This document shows, piece by piece, positions 1 through 6,856 of a stretch of DNA of 23,673 bases. Position numbers and translations under genes: made by a program. The notes beneath the pieces are model-generated. The model had not been told where the DNA came from and made no database searches. It was given only the letters and a program-made list of their open reading frames with translations. The stretch is from an uncultured bacterium (lineage in GTDB: Bacteria; Actinomycetota; Coriobacteriia; Coriobacteriales; Coriobacteriaceae). The DNA lies in NCBI GenBank assembly GCA_905215835.1, contig CAJMRR010000008.1, positions 1-23,673 on the forward strand, given 5' to 3'. How positions within the stretch are numbered: the stretch's first letter is position 1; every line of letters starts with the position of its first letter.

Positions 1-65
1 GTCAGCCCGTGGGAGGCCAGGGCGCCGCTGACCGGTGGACGGCACCGAGCCGTCATCGAACTGAG
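1..65 (+). other. 3' end of an unidentified unit, with two stem-loops
   Basis: I cannot assign this stretch. It contains two perfect short inverted repeats: GTCAGC (1-6) with GCTGAC (27-32), and GACGGC (38-43) with GCCGTC (49-54). A strong terminator follows, so a plus-strand transcript enters from the left. Frames 1 and 3 have no stop before the terminator and frame 2 stops at 29-31, so the last codons of an Arg-rich protein in frame 2 are possible. The back-to-back stems also fit the 3' end of a structured RNA. I saw no tRNA T-arm, tmRNA end or RNase P 3' signature. Confidence 0.3.
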
Positions 66-96
66 AAGGGGGAGGCCTCGCGGCCTCCCCCTTTTT
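66..96 (+). terminator. Rho-independent terminator
   Basis: A perfect 10-bp GC-rich stem (68-77 with 82-91) closes a TCGC tetraloop, is extended by two A-T pairs and is followed directly by five T residues (92-96). It ends the transcript entering from the left edge. The minus-strand gene at 161-628 runs toward it but has no T-run on that strand. Confidence 0.9.
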
Positions 97-160
97 GCGT
101 TTACGGGGCATAAATGACTCAATTACACCAGACGATCTTATCGTTTTTGGTATTGAGCCT

Positions 161-628
161 TTATTTAAAGAAGATAAATCGAATAACAAGGGCAACTGCT
201 ATGACCGCAATGATCAAAAGCAGGATTGTCAGTCGATGCTGCTTGCGTCGTTTACTTGATGAAACGAAGATTGATTTTCCCTGTTTTGGCGTTTCGAGAT
301 AGCGAGCCGAATGCGTCAAGGTTTGCTTTGGTCGAGGACCTCTTTGTTGATGAGTGGCGGATGCTTTCATCGGCTCATCACTAGCTGCGCTGTTTTTAGA
401 TACTGGTGCGTCTTTCAGATATACAGGGTCTCCCGAGGCGACGCCCATATGTTTACGCCCCGTTTGGGCATCCTCGAGTGTTTGATATCGATTTCTCGTC
501 ACATACTCGGGCTCCGGATCATTAATGGGCTCTTGCGAGATGTGGGGGCGATGGAACCGTGGCGGCTGCGTGGAAGTATCTTCCCCCTGCGTCGGCATAA
601 ACATTTTGTTCTGGTTTTGGTCGTCCAT
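161..628 (-). CDS. Tail-anchored membrane protein of unknown function
   Basis: I do not recognise this 155-residue protein. Residues 1 to about 125 are polar, rich in Pro, Gln, Ser, Thr and Lys, and look disordered. A basic cluster (SSKRRKQHR) then precedes one strong hydrophobic segment (about residues 132-153) ending in FIFFK. This is the layout of a C-terminally anchored protein with a cytoplasmic N-terminus. The start is supported by AAAGGGC five to six bases upstream and a TACAAT -10 box at 673-668. It is divergent from hsp20. There are no catalytic motifs or cysteines. A scaffold or division/envelope adaptor is conceivable, but nothing in the sequence shows that. Confidence 0.75.
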   Translation of the reverse strand: MDDQNQNKMFMPTQGEDTSTQPPRFHRPHISQEPINDPEPEYVTRNRYQTLEDAQTGRKHMGVASGDPVYLKDAPVSKNSAASDEPMKASATHQQRGPRPKQTLTHSARYLETPKQGKSIFVSSSKRRKQHRLTILLLIIAVIAVALVIRFIFFK

Positions 629-667
629 GATGCCCTTTAGCTCGTTACCAACAACGTGTACGCGCTC

Positions 668-673
668 ATTGTA
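668..673 (-). promoter_or_regulatory. -10 box for the tail-anchored protein gene
   Basis: TACAAT on the minus strand ends about 39 nt before the ATG at 628. I see no good -35 at 17 nt. The hexamer matches the -10 boxes of several other genes in the window. Confidence 0.4.
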
Positions 674-749
674 AGCCCCTTGTTATTTGTAGCTGGGGAC
701 ATACTCGGTATTTAAGCTCTGGTTCAAAGAACCTTAACCTTCCTAAAAC

Positions 750-768
750 CTAAGTCATACGCACTTAG
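750..768. promoter_or_regulatory. Inverted repeat upstream of hsp20, possible heat-shock operator
   Basis: CTAAGT (750-755), seven bases, then ACTTAG (763-768) is a perfect 6-bp inverted repeat just upstream of the hsp20 promoter. The 7-nt spacing equals that of the HspR operator HAIR (CTTGAGT-N7-ACTCAAG), but the arms match only partly (5 of 7 in the left arm). It is not a CIRCE element. A second short repeat, GGTTC-AAA-GAACC, lies at 721-733. Binding by HspR or another repressor is an inference from position and spacing. Confidence 0.35.
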
Positions 769-774
769 ATATGC

Positions 775-805
775 TTATAGTACTGGACTCAAAAAACTTT
801 ATAAT
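775..805 (+). promoter_or_regulatory. Promoter of hsp20
   Basis: A consensus -10 TATAAT lies at 800-805. The best -35 candidate, TTATAG at 775-780, is weak and 19 nt away. Transcription would start near 812 and leave a leader of roughly 95 nt before the ATG at 906. This AT-rich region contrasts with the GC-rich genes around it. Confidence 0.5.
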
Positions 806-905
806 CGATGTATATATGAGCACTGGGTGGGCATATATAAGAGCGTCAAAAGAAGTCCCAGTCACCTGGAAGATGACTCGGCAGTCCTATAAAGGAGTGG
901 TAAAC

Positions 906-1337
906 ATGGCAAGCATGGTTCCTTATCGTTCGGTTTTTGGCGTTCGTCCCTCTGCAAGCTCGCTGTTCGATCTGTTTGATGATATGAGCGACCTAGCGAA
1001 CAGCTCGATTGCCTCTAAGGCGTTCCCCGTTGACGTTGAGGATAAGGGCGATGGCTATGAGGTCAAGGCTTATCTGACCGGCGTCGCCAAGGACGATATC
1101 GATGTCGAGCTTAACGAGGGCCGTCTGTCCATTAGCGTGAATGTCGAGGAAGACGAGGAGAACGAGGGCAAGAACTTCCTGCAGAAGGAGTTCAGCTCGT
1201 ACAGCGCGACGCGTGGCGTGTATCTTAAGGACGCTTCGAGTGAGGGCCTCTCGGCTAAGTACGCTGACGGCATCCTGACCGTTACGGTTCCCAAGATCGT
1301 CGAGAAGAAGAACGTTACGAAGATCTCCATCGAATAA
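906..1337 (+). CDS. hsp20: Hsp20/alpha-crystallin family small heat-shock protein
   Basis: ATP-independent holdase chaperone that binds unfolding proteins in the cytoplasm as an oligomer. The start is the ATG at 906, preceded by AAAGGAG (891-897) at 8 nt. An in-frame ATG at 771 lies upstream of the TATAAT box and is not the start. The protein is 143 residues, normal for the family. A short N-terminal arm (1-38) is followed by the alpha-crystallin domain (about 39-130), with the typical strand YEVKAYLTGVAKDDIDVEL and the AKYADGILTVTVPK block. The C-terminus ends in ISIE, an I-x-I-type oligomerisation motif. Single-gene unit with its own promoter and a strong terminator; heat or stress control is likely. 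Confidence 0.95.
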   Translation: MASMVPYRSVFGVRPSASSLFDLFDDMSDLANSSIASKAFPVDVEDKGDGYEVKAYLTGVAKDDIDVELNEGRLSISVNVEEDEENEGKNFLQKEFSSYSATRGVYLKDASSEGLSAKYADGILTVTVPKIVEKKNVTKISIE

Positions 1338-1365
1338 CTTCGTTGGTGTTCTTCGCTATTAAAAG

Positions 1366-1412
1366 ACAGCAAAAGGGGCTGGGAAGCGATTCCCGGCCCC
1401 TTTTGCTGTTTA
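1366..1412. terminator. Bidirectional terminator between hsp20 and the MBL hydrolase gene
   Basis: A 20-bp stem with one wobble (1366-1385 with 1390-1409) is capped by a GCGA tetraloop of GNRA type and followed by T residues on both strands. It serves two convergent genes. Confidence 0.9.
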
Positions 1413-1419
1413 GGACAGT

Positions 1420-2229
1420 CTATTGAATGGTTGCTGGCCGATACTGGCTTGCGGGGCGTATCGAGAGTTTTCGCGATCCTTGGAGAAGGGTGGCGGAGCT
1501 GCCGAGCTCGTCATCCAGGGTTGCGGCTAGAGCTTTGGCATAGCTTTTGACGGTAAGGCTCGGACGATTGTTGTCTTGGCTGATATGCATGGCAATGAGC
1601 TGTTCGGTGCGATCGGTAACAAGTTCGCGCGCGGCTTCGGCGGCTTGGCCGTTGGAGAGGTGTCCCCTTGCAGACAGGATGCGCTCCTGAAGAAAGCGGG
1701 GATATTCTCCCTCGCGCAGCATGGTCACATCGTGGTTGCTTTCGAGCGCGAGGACTCGACAATCTTTGAGGGTGTTCATGGCTTGGCTCGATAGCTCTCC
1801 GGTGTCGGTAGCAAAGCCGATGGAATCATCGAGGGCGTCGAATCGAAAGCCGATTGGATTTATGACATCGTGTGATGTTGAGTAGGTTTGCGCGTGGATG
1901 CCGGCAATGGATAGGGTGTCACCGGGGTCGAATTCCTCGACAGGCAGATGCGAAAGATTTTCTTTGCTCGAAAGTGTGCCCCTACTGGCAAAGAGGGGAC
2001 CGTGCCAGTGCTTGCACCAGACATCGAGACCCTTGATGTGATCGCTATGCTCATGAGTAATGAGAAGAGCCGAGACGTTGTCTGCCGAGAGTCCCAGTTC
2101 TGCCATGCGCTTTAATGTCTCGCGGCGAGAAAGACCGTCGTCAATCATGATGAGCCCCCGGGGGCCTTCGATGAGCGCGCAGTTGCCTTTTGAGCCGCTG
2201 CCAAGGATATGAAGGTGCAGACGAGACAT
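1420..2229 (-). CDS. MBL-fold metallo-hydrolase, YycJ/WalJ-like
   Basis: Metallo-beta-lactamase-fold hydrolase of 269 residues. The metal motif THEHSDH is at residues 58-64, with further ligand candidates in STSHD, FATDTGEL and AMHISQ. The opening LHILGSGSKGNC is typical of YycJ/WalJ-type proteins, which have been linked to DNA repair or 5'-3' exonuclease function in Firmicutes. No WalRK genes are nearby, so I give no symbol. I chose the ATG at 2229. The frame extends to 2277, but that would abut the divergent tilS start with no room for a promoter or ribosome site. The site upstream of 2229 is weak (TTTGGAA). Divergent from tilS and convergent with hsp20. Confidence 0.88.
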   Translation of the reverse strand: MSRLHLHILGSGSKGNCALIEGPRGLIMIDDGLSRRETLKRMAELGLSADNVSALLITHEHSDHIKGLDVWCKHWHGPLFASRGTLSSKENLSHLPVEEFDPGDTLSIAGIHAQTYSTSHDVINPIGFRFDALDDSIGFATDTGELSSQAMNTLKDCRVLALESNHDVTMLREGEYPRFLQERILSARGHLSNGQAAEAARELVTDRTEQLIAMHISQDNNRPSLTVKSYAKALAATLDDELGSSATLLQGSRKLSIRPASQYRPATIQ

Positions 2230-2243
2230 AAGATTCCAAAGGA

Positions 2244-2249
2244 TACAAT
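2244..2249 (+). promoter_or_regulatory. -10 box of the tilS-hpt-ftsH operon
   Basis: TACAAT ends 28 nt before the tilS ATG, leaving a short leader with the GAGGAGG ribosome site. No convincing -35 is seen at 17 nt. It lies in the 48-bp gap between the divergent MBL hydrolase and tilS genes. Confidence 0.45.
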
Positions 2250-2277
2250 GGGTGCGGACGAATAGAGGAGGAAGCAA

Positions 2278-3816
2278 ATGCCTACGGTATCACAGCATTA
2301 CGGACACCATGCCGTGCCCGGGGCAGTCGATGAGACCCGAACGAGGCAGCAGGCTGCTCCTGTCGTGCTCATGGTATCAGGCGGCGCGGACTCGACGGCA
2401 CTGCTTCTTATGGCGTGCACATCAAAGCTGGATATCCAAGACGGGCGCGGTGTTGCCCCCATTGCTCGCGAGCGCCTGCATGTGCTGCATGTAAACCATC
2501 ATCTGCGCGGCAAGGCGTCCGATGGCGACGAGGCCTTTGTGCGTGAGCTCTGCGCGAAATATGGTTTACCGCTGTGCGTGGAGCATGCCTATTTTGATGA
2601 TGAATCGGGCAATATCGAGGCGGCTGCCCGCGAGGTGCGCTATGCCGCGGCGCGGAGGTATGTTCGCGAGCTCTGCGCCCAGACGGGGGCACCGCGAACG
2701 GCGGCTCGTATCTGCACCGCGCACACGTCTTCGGATCGCGCGGAAACGTTTTTGATGAACGCGATTAAGGGTTCGGGCCCCGCTGGCCTATCGAGCATTC
2801 CTCGCCGGAGGAATATCGTGGTACGTCCCTTGCTCGACCTAACTCACGGCGAGCTCGTGGGCTATCTACAGGTACATGGTCAGCCGTGGCGTGAAGACGA
2901 GAGCAATGAGGATATCTCGTATCTGCGAAACTACGTGCGCCATCGAGTGATGCCGGTGGTGGCGCAGCGCAACGCGAGCGTCTGCAAGACGATTGGCGCC
3001 GCCTGCGAGATCTTAGGCGATGAGGACGCGTTTTTGTCTCAGCTTTCGGCACAGGCGTTTCGAAGCTGTTTGCGCAAAGAGGCAGCGGGTGCGCTGGTGC
3101 TCGATGCCAGGCGCCTGGCTGCGGCCGAGGTGGTAATCGCGCGGCGCATCGTGCGACTGGCGATTAAGCGCATCGATCCGGACGCTCGTCCCGAGATGCG
3201 ACATGTGGAGCGAGTCCTTTCCTGCGTTGCCGAGGGCACCGGCTCGGTCACGCTTCCGGCGGGGATTGACGCACGCATTGAGTTTGGCATGCTGGCGTTT
3301 AAGGCGCCGGCGGCTCGCGAGGGCCTGGTCGCGGACTGGGTTACCGTACCCGGTCGTTTGCCGTTGGGCGGGGGACGTATGCTGGTCACAGAACCGATGG
3401 CCGTTGAGCCGGGATGCGATATCGTGCGCCGCGCCCGTGAGCTTGCGGCTGCCGGGGAAGTGACAGCTTTGGTAGACGCGGCTGCCCTGGGTTTTGCCGA
3501 CAGCGATAGTGAGCGGATCCTGGCGGGCTCGCGTGGCGAGATCCCTGCCGAGGCGCGATTGGCGCGCCTGTGGGTGGACGGTCCCGCGCCGGGAGACGTG
3601 ATGTGCCCGTTAGGGATGAGTGGCCGAAGCAAGAAAGTATCCGATTTGCTAGGTGAGGCTCGCATTCCCGTTTCCGAGCGCGCCGGCGTGCCCATGGTGA
3701 GGACGGCGCCGGGGGGTGCCGTGGTGTGGGTCGCCGGAGTTCGCGCGGACGAGCGTTTTAAGTGCACGGCCGCAACGCGCGTGGCATATCTGCTCCGCGT
3801 GGTCGATGCGGAATAG
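2278..3816 (+). CDS. tilS: tRNA(Ile)-lysidine synthetase TilS
   Basis: Cytoplasmic ATP-dependent ligase that converts C34 of the CAU-anticodon tRNA-Ile to lysidine, so the tRNA reads AUA and is charged with isoleucine. The protein has 512 residues. The N-type ATP pyrophosphatase P-loop SGGADSTALL lies at 34-43 and HVNHHLRG follows in the catalytic domain. The C-terminal TilS domain is recognisable by PLGMSGRSKKVSDLL and by VWVAGVRADERFK near the end. The start ATG has GAGGAGG a few bases upstream. It is the first gene of a tilS-hpt-ftsH cluster, an order conserved across many Gram-positives. The 30-residue segment before the P-loop is somewhat long. Confidence 0.95.
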   Translation: MPTVSQHYGHHAVPGAVDETRTRQQAAPVVLMVSGGADSTALLLMACTSKLDIQDGRGVAPIARERLHVLHVNHHLRGKASDGDEAFVRELCAKYGLPLCVEHAYFDDESGNIEAAAREVRYAAARRYVRELCAQTGAPRTAARICTAHTSSDRAETFLMNAIKGSGPAGLSSIPRRRNIVVRPLLDLTHGELVGYLQVHGQPWREDESNEDISYLRNYVRHRVMPVVAQRNASVCKTIGAACEILGDEDAFLSQLSAQAFRSCLRKEAAGALVLDARRLAAAEVVIARRIVRLAIKRIDPDARPEMRHVERVLSCVAEGTGSVTLPAGIDARIEFGMLAFKAPAAREGLVADWVTVPGRLPLGGGRMLVTEPMAVEPGCDIVRRARELAAAGEVTALVDAAALGFADSDSERILAGSRGEIPAEARLARLWVDGPAPGDVMCPLGMSGRSKKVSDLLGEARIPVSERAGVPMVRTAPGGAVVWVAGVRADERFKCTAATRVAYLLRVVDAE

Positions 3817-3867
3817 CGTCCCACGCCTGCTATTCTGTGCGACGTTGACGGTATTCCCGCGCTGATG

Positions 3868-3907
3868 GCGCACGGGCTGGTAAATTTACCCCGTGCGCTG
3901 CTAGAAT
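3868..3907 (+). promoter_or_regulatory. Palindromic stem-loop and candidate internal promoter before hpt
   Basis: The 147-bp tilS-hpt gap holds a stem of GCGCACGGG (3868-3876) with CCCGTGCGC (3890-3898). Within it is the perfect 12-bp palindrome GGTAAATTTACC (3879-3890). An extended -10, TGCTAGAAT, follows (hexamer 3902-3907). A second extended -10-like TGCTATTCT lies at 3828-3836. No T-run follows the stem, so attenuation is less likely than an operator or an RNA hairpin. Either -10 could give hpt-ftsH a promoter separate from tilS. Confidence 0.35.
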
Positions 3908-3963
3908 GTGTAGTTCGCGTCCATACGGCGGTGTGTGGGCGATAAGCACAAGAAAGGGTTGTC

Positions 3964-4512
3964 ATGGCTTCTCAACATCCGGATATCGAGAAGGTTCTGT
4001 TCACGCAGGAGGATATCGACGGTATCGTCTCTCGCCTGGGCGAGGAGATTACGCGCGACTACGCGGGTAAGGATCTGGTGCTGATTGCGGTCCTGCGCGG
4101 CGCCGTGGTCTTTATGGGCGACCTGATGCGTAAGATCGAGCTGCCGACCAACATCGATTTCATGGCTGTTTCGAGCTACGGCGACGGTGTGAAGTCCTCG
4201 GGTATCGTGCGTATCATTAAGGACCTGGATATCGACATCCGCGGTCGCGACGTGCTGATCGTCGAGGACATTCTGGACTCGGGCCTGACGCTCAAGTATC
4301 TGATGAAGAACCTCGAGAGCCGCAAGCCCGCTTCTCTGGAGGTCGCCGCCTTCCTGTGGAAGGACGTTGAGGACCGCGTCTCGGCCATCACGCCCAAGTA
4401 TGTTGGAACCCATTGCCCCGATGCCTTTGTGGTGGGCTACGGCCTCGACTATGCCGAGCGCTATCGCAACCTTCCGTATCTGGGCATTTTGAAACCGGAG
4501 GTTTATTCGTAA
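3964..4512 (+). CDS. hpt: Hypoxanthine phosphoribosyltransferase
   Basis: Purine salvage enzyme that transfers the phosphoribosyl group of PRPP to hypoxanthine (and usually guanine) to make IMP or GMP, in the cytoplasm. The 182 residues match the usual length. The PRPP-binding signature VLIVEDILDSGLTL and the early loop LRGAVVFMGDL are present, as are the YG(D)G region (SSYGDGVKSSG) and the C-terminal YGLDYAERYRNLPY typical of bacterial Hpt. An AAAGGG ribosome site precedes the ATG. The stop lies one base before the ftsH ATG, so the two are translationally coupled. Confidence 0.96.
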   Translation: MASQHPDIEKVLFTQEDIDGIVSRLGEEITRDYAGKDLVLIAVLRGAVVFMGDLMRKIELPTNIDFMAVSSYGDGVKSSGIVRIIKDLDIDIRGRDVLIVEDILDSGLTLKYLMKNLESRKPASLEVAAFLWKDVEDRVSAITPKYVGTHCPDAFVVGYGLDYAERYRNLPYLGILKPEVYS

Positions 4513-4513
4513 G

Positions 4514-6667
4514 ATGCCCGACGACCGTAACGACAACAATTCCCAGACTCCCCGGGACCCAAAGATCCCGGGGATGCCCGGAGGCAAGAAGCCCACGCGT
4601 ACGGGCTGGCTGTATTTTCTTTTGGCTTGCGCGCTTCTGGGCTATGCCTTCTTTAACATGGGCTCCGGCTTTGCCAGCTCCAGCAATACCGTTAAGCTCG
4701 CGACGAGCGAGATGGTCAGCGCCATCAAGCAGGATCGCGTCGAAGATCTGACCTATACGGTTCAAGACGGAAGCGTGACGGGTCATTACTGGAAGACAAA
4801 AAAGGACAAGGGCGATACGAGCGAGCTCAAGAGCTTCTCTTCGACCTATGTCGGCTCCGATTCGCTTGCCGAGCTCATGGCGGAGCACCCCGATACCAAG
4901 TACATCGTCAACACCAACGATCCCGATTTTTGGGGCGACTTGGCGATGAGTGTGCTTCCGACGATCGCCCTTATCGCCATCATGTTCTACTTTATGCGCC
5001 AGATGATGGGCGCCAACAACAGGAACATGCAGTTTGGCAAGACCAACGCCAAGACCAACGAGGCCACACGCCCCAAGGTCAAGTTTGAAGACGTTGCCGG
5101 AGTGGACGAGGCAGTCGAGGAGCTCGAGGAGATCCGTGACTTTTTGAGCGATCCGGATCGCTATCGCAAGCTGGGCGCCAAGATCCCGCGTGGCGTGTTG
5201 CTGGTTGGCCCTCCGGGCACCGGTAAAACGCTGCTGGCCAAGGCCGTTGCCGGCGAGGCGGGCGTGCCGTTCTTTAGCATCTCGGGTTCCGACTTTGTCG
5301 AGATGTTCGTAGGTGTCGGCGCCAGCCGTGTGCGTGACCTCTTTAAGGAGGCCAAGTCCCAGGCCCCGTCGATCATCTTCATCGATGAGATCGATGCCGT
5401 GGGACGTCAGCGCGGAGCTGGCTTGGGCGGCGGTCACGACGAGCGCGAGCAGACGCTCAACCAGCTGCTGGTCGAGATGGACGGCTTTGAGGAAAGCGAG
5501 TCGGTCATCCTGATCGCTGCGACCAACCGTCCTGACATCCTGGATCCGGCATTGCTGCGTCCCGGCCGTTTTGACCGTCAGGTTACGGTCGACCGTCCGG
5601 ATGTGAAGGGCCGCGAGCAGATCTTGCGCGTGCATGCCGAGAACAAGCCGATGGACGAGGACGTTAAGTTTGAGAAACTCGCCCAGATGACCGTTGGCTT
5701 TACTGGCGCCGATTTGGCGAACCTGCTCAACGAGTCTGCTCTGCTGGCTGCCCGCCGCCATCGTTCCGTGATCTCGATGGACGAGGTCGAGGAATCGATG
5801 GAGCGTGTGATTGCCGGACCGCAGCGCAAGGGTCGCGTGATGACCGAGGCCGAGCGCACCACGATTGCCTACCACGAGAGCGGTCACGCTTTGGTGGGCC
5901 ACATCCTGGAGCACTCCGATCCGGTCCACAAGATCTCGATCGTCAGCCGCGGTCAGGCTCTGGGCTACACGCTGCAGCTTCCGCAGGAGGACCACTTCCT
6001 CAAGACCAAGAACGAGATGCTCGACGAGCTCGCCGTGTTCTTGGGCGGTCGCGTTGCCGAGGAGCTCATGTGCGATGACATTACGTCGGGCGCGAGCAAC
6101 GATCTGGAGCGCGCAACCAAGATGGCGCGCGAGATGGTCACGCGCTTGGGCATGAGCGAGGAGCTGGGCACGCAAGTGTTTGGCGAGGCGCAACATCAGG
6201 TGTTCCTTGGTCGCGATTACGCCGATCACCAGGATTACTCCGAGGAGACGGCGCGCCGCATCGATATCGAGGTTCAGCGCATTATGCGTGAGGCCCATCG
6301 TCGTGCGGTCGAGATCCTGGACGCCCGTCGCGATCAGCTCGATCTGATGGCGAAGGTGCTGCTTGAGCGCGAGACCGTCGAAGGCGACGCCGTGAACGCC
6401 CTGCTCGACAACGAGTGGGATGCCTACCTTGAGCGCGAGGGTGATATCCTGGCGGCCAAGGAGGAGCGCAATGCCAAGGCGGCCGGCATGCCGACCAAGA
6501 AGCGCGCGCCTCGTATGAGCGAGGAGGAGCTGGCGGCTGATGCCGCGGCCTTTGCGCAGGCGGCCATGCAGGAGGATGCCGAAGCCGCATCCGATGATGC
6601 TGACGATGACCATGCCGTCGTCGGTGCCGATGCCGACACCGACGCCGACACCGACGCCGACAAATAG
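4514..6667 (+). CDS. ftsH: ATP-dependent zinc metalloprotease FtsH
   Basis: Membrane-bound hexameric AAA+ protease that extracts and degrades membrane and short-lived cytosolic proteins. The 717-residue protein has a short cytoplasmic N-terminus, TM1 at about 31-49, an extracytoplasmic domain (about 50-143) and TM2 at about 144-161. The AAA domain follows, with Walker A GPPGTGKT at 232-239, Walker B IIFIDEIDA and the second region of homology AATNRPDILDPALLRPGRFD. The zinc site HESGH is at 454-458. The C-terminus carries a roughly 50-residue Ala/Asp/Glu-rich tail ending in a repeated Asp-Ala/Asp-Thr run. GGAGG inside the end of hpt serves as ribosome site, and the start lies one base after the hpt stop. 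Confidence 0.97.
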   Translation: MPDDRNDNNSQTPRDPKIPGMPGGKKPTRTGWLYFLLACALLGYAFFNMGSGFASSSNTVKLATSEMVSAIKQDRVEDLTYTVQDGSVTGHYWKTKKDKGDTSELKSFSSTYVGSDSLAELMAEHPDTKYIVNTNDPDFWGDLAMSVLPTIALIAIMFYFMRQMMGANNRNMQFGKTNAKTNEATRPKVKFEDVAGVDEAVEELEEIRDFLSDPDRYRKLGAKIPRGVLLVGPPGTGKTLLAKAVAGEAGVPFFSISGSDFVEMFVGVGASRVRDLFKEAKSQAPSIIFIDEIDAVGRQRGAGLGGGHDEREQTLNQLLVEMDGFEESESVILIAATNRPDILDPALLRPGRFDRQVTVDRPDVKGREQILRVHAENKPMDEDVKFEKLAQMTVGFTGADLANLLNESALLAARRHRSVISMDEVEESMERVIAGPQRKGRVMTEAERTTIAYHESGHALVGHILEHSDPVHKISIVSRGQALGYTLQLPQEDHFLKTKNEMLDELAVFLGGRVAEELMCDDITSGASNDLERATKMAREMVTRLGMSEELGTQVFGEAQHQVFLGRDYADHQDYSEETARRIDIEVQRIMREAHRRAVEILDARRDQLDLMAKVLLERETVEGDAVNALLDNEWDAYLEREGDILAAKEERNAKAAGMPTKKRAPRMSEEELAADAAAFAQAAMQEDAEAASDDADDDHAVVGADADTDADTDADK
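6632..6661 (+). repeat. 12-bp tandem repeat in the ftsH acidic tail
   Basis: GCCGACACCGAC occurs at 6632-6643 and 6644-6655, followed by a half unit at 6656-6661. It encodes the Ala-Asp-Thr-Asp repeat at the extreme C-terminus of FtsH. Such repeats can change copy number by slippage; variation is not shown here. Confidence 0.8.
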
Positions 6668-6678
6668 TCTTTGTGGCG

Positions 6679-6716
6679 AAAGCCTCCGCGGGGAAACCTG
6701 CGGAGGCTTTTTCTTT
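6679..6716 (+). terminator. Rho-independent terminator after ftsH
   Basis: An 11-bp stem (6679-6689 with 6700-6710) is followed by a T-rich stretch. It closes the tilS-hpt-ftsH operon. Confidence 0.92.
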
Positions 6717-6737
6717 TGAGCGATATGGGGCCGTCTG

Positions 6738-6795
6738 TTGATTGGGGACAGACTTAAATGAGCGTTTTCACGCATTTAAGTCTGTCCCCAATTAA
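6738..6795. repeat. REP-like palindrome with 23-bp arms
   Basis: The arm at 6738-6760 is complementary to 6773-6795 with a single wobble and a 12-nt loop. The perfect core is ATTGGGGACAGACTTAAATG (6741-6760). There is no T-run and a terminator lies just upstream, so it is not a terminator. Paired GGGGACAGA-type ends recall REP/REPIN elements, which are mobilised by RAYT transposases in other bacteria. Membership of a repeat family in this genome cannot be checked from one window. Confidence 0.75.
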
Positions 6796-6826
6796 CATTG
6801 CTGCGGCACTTTGCTCGGCTAAAGCG

Positions 6827-6832
6827 TACAAT
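6827..6832 (+). promoter_or_regulatory. -10 box of the aminotransferase gene
   Basis: GCGTACAAT ends 24 nt before the ATG at 6857. The same nine bases precede the PHP-domain gene at 8161-8169. No good -35 is visible at 17 nt. Confidence 0.45.
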
Positions 6833-6856
6833 AGCGCCTATGCGAAAGGGGAACAG

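Noticed and set aside
750..840. CIRCE (HrcA) operator before hsp20
   Set aside because: No TTAGCACTC-N9-GAGTGCTAA-like sequence; only a short GAGCACT match near 818.
771..905. Upstream extension of the hsp20 frame
   Set aside because: It would begin before the TATAAT promoter, and the AAAGGAG site points to the ATG at 906.
4388..6775. A 795-codon open frame on the minus strand
   Set aside because: Antisense to ftsH, with no recognisable domain and with composition typical of a shadow frame.
6758..6856. Upstream extension of the aminotransferase frame
   Set aside because: It would start inside the palindrome and upstream of the -10 box. The ATG at 6857 has a good ribosome site.
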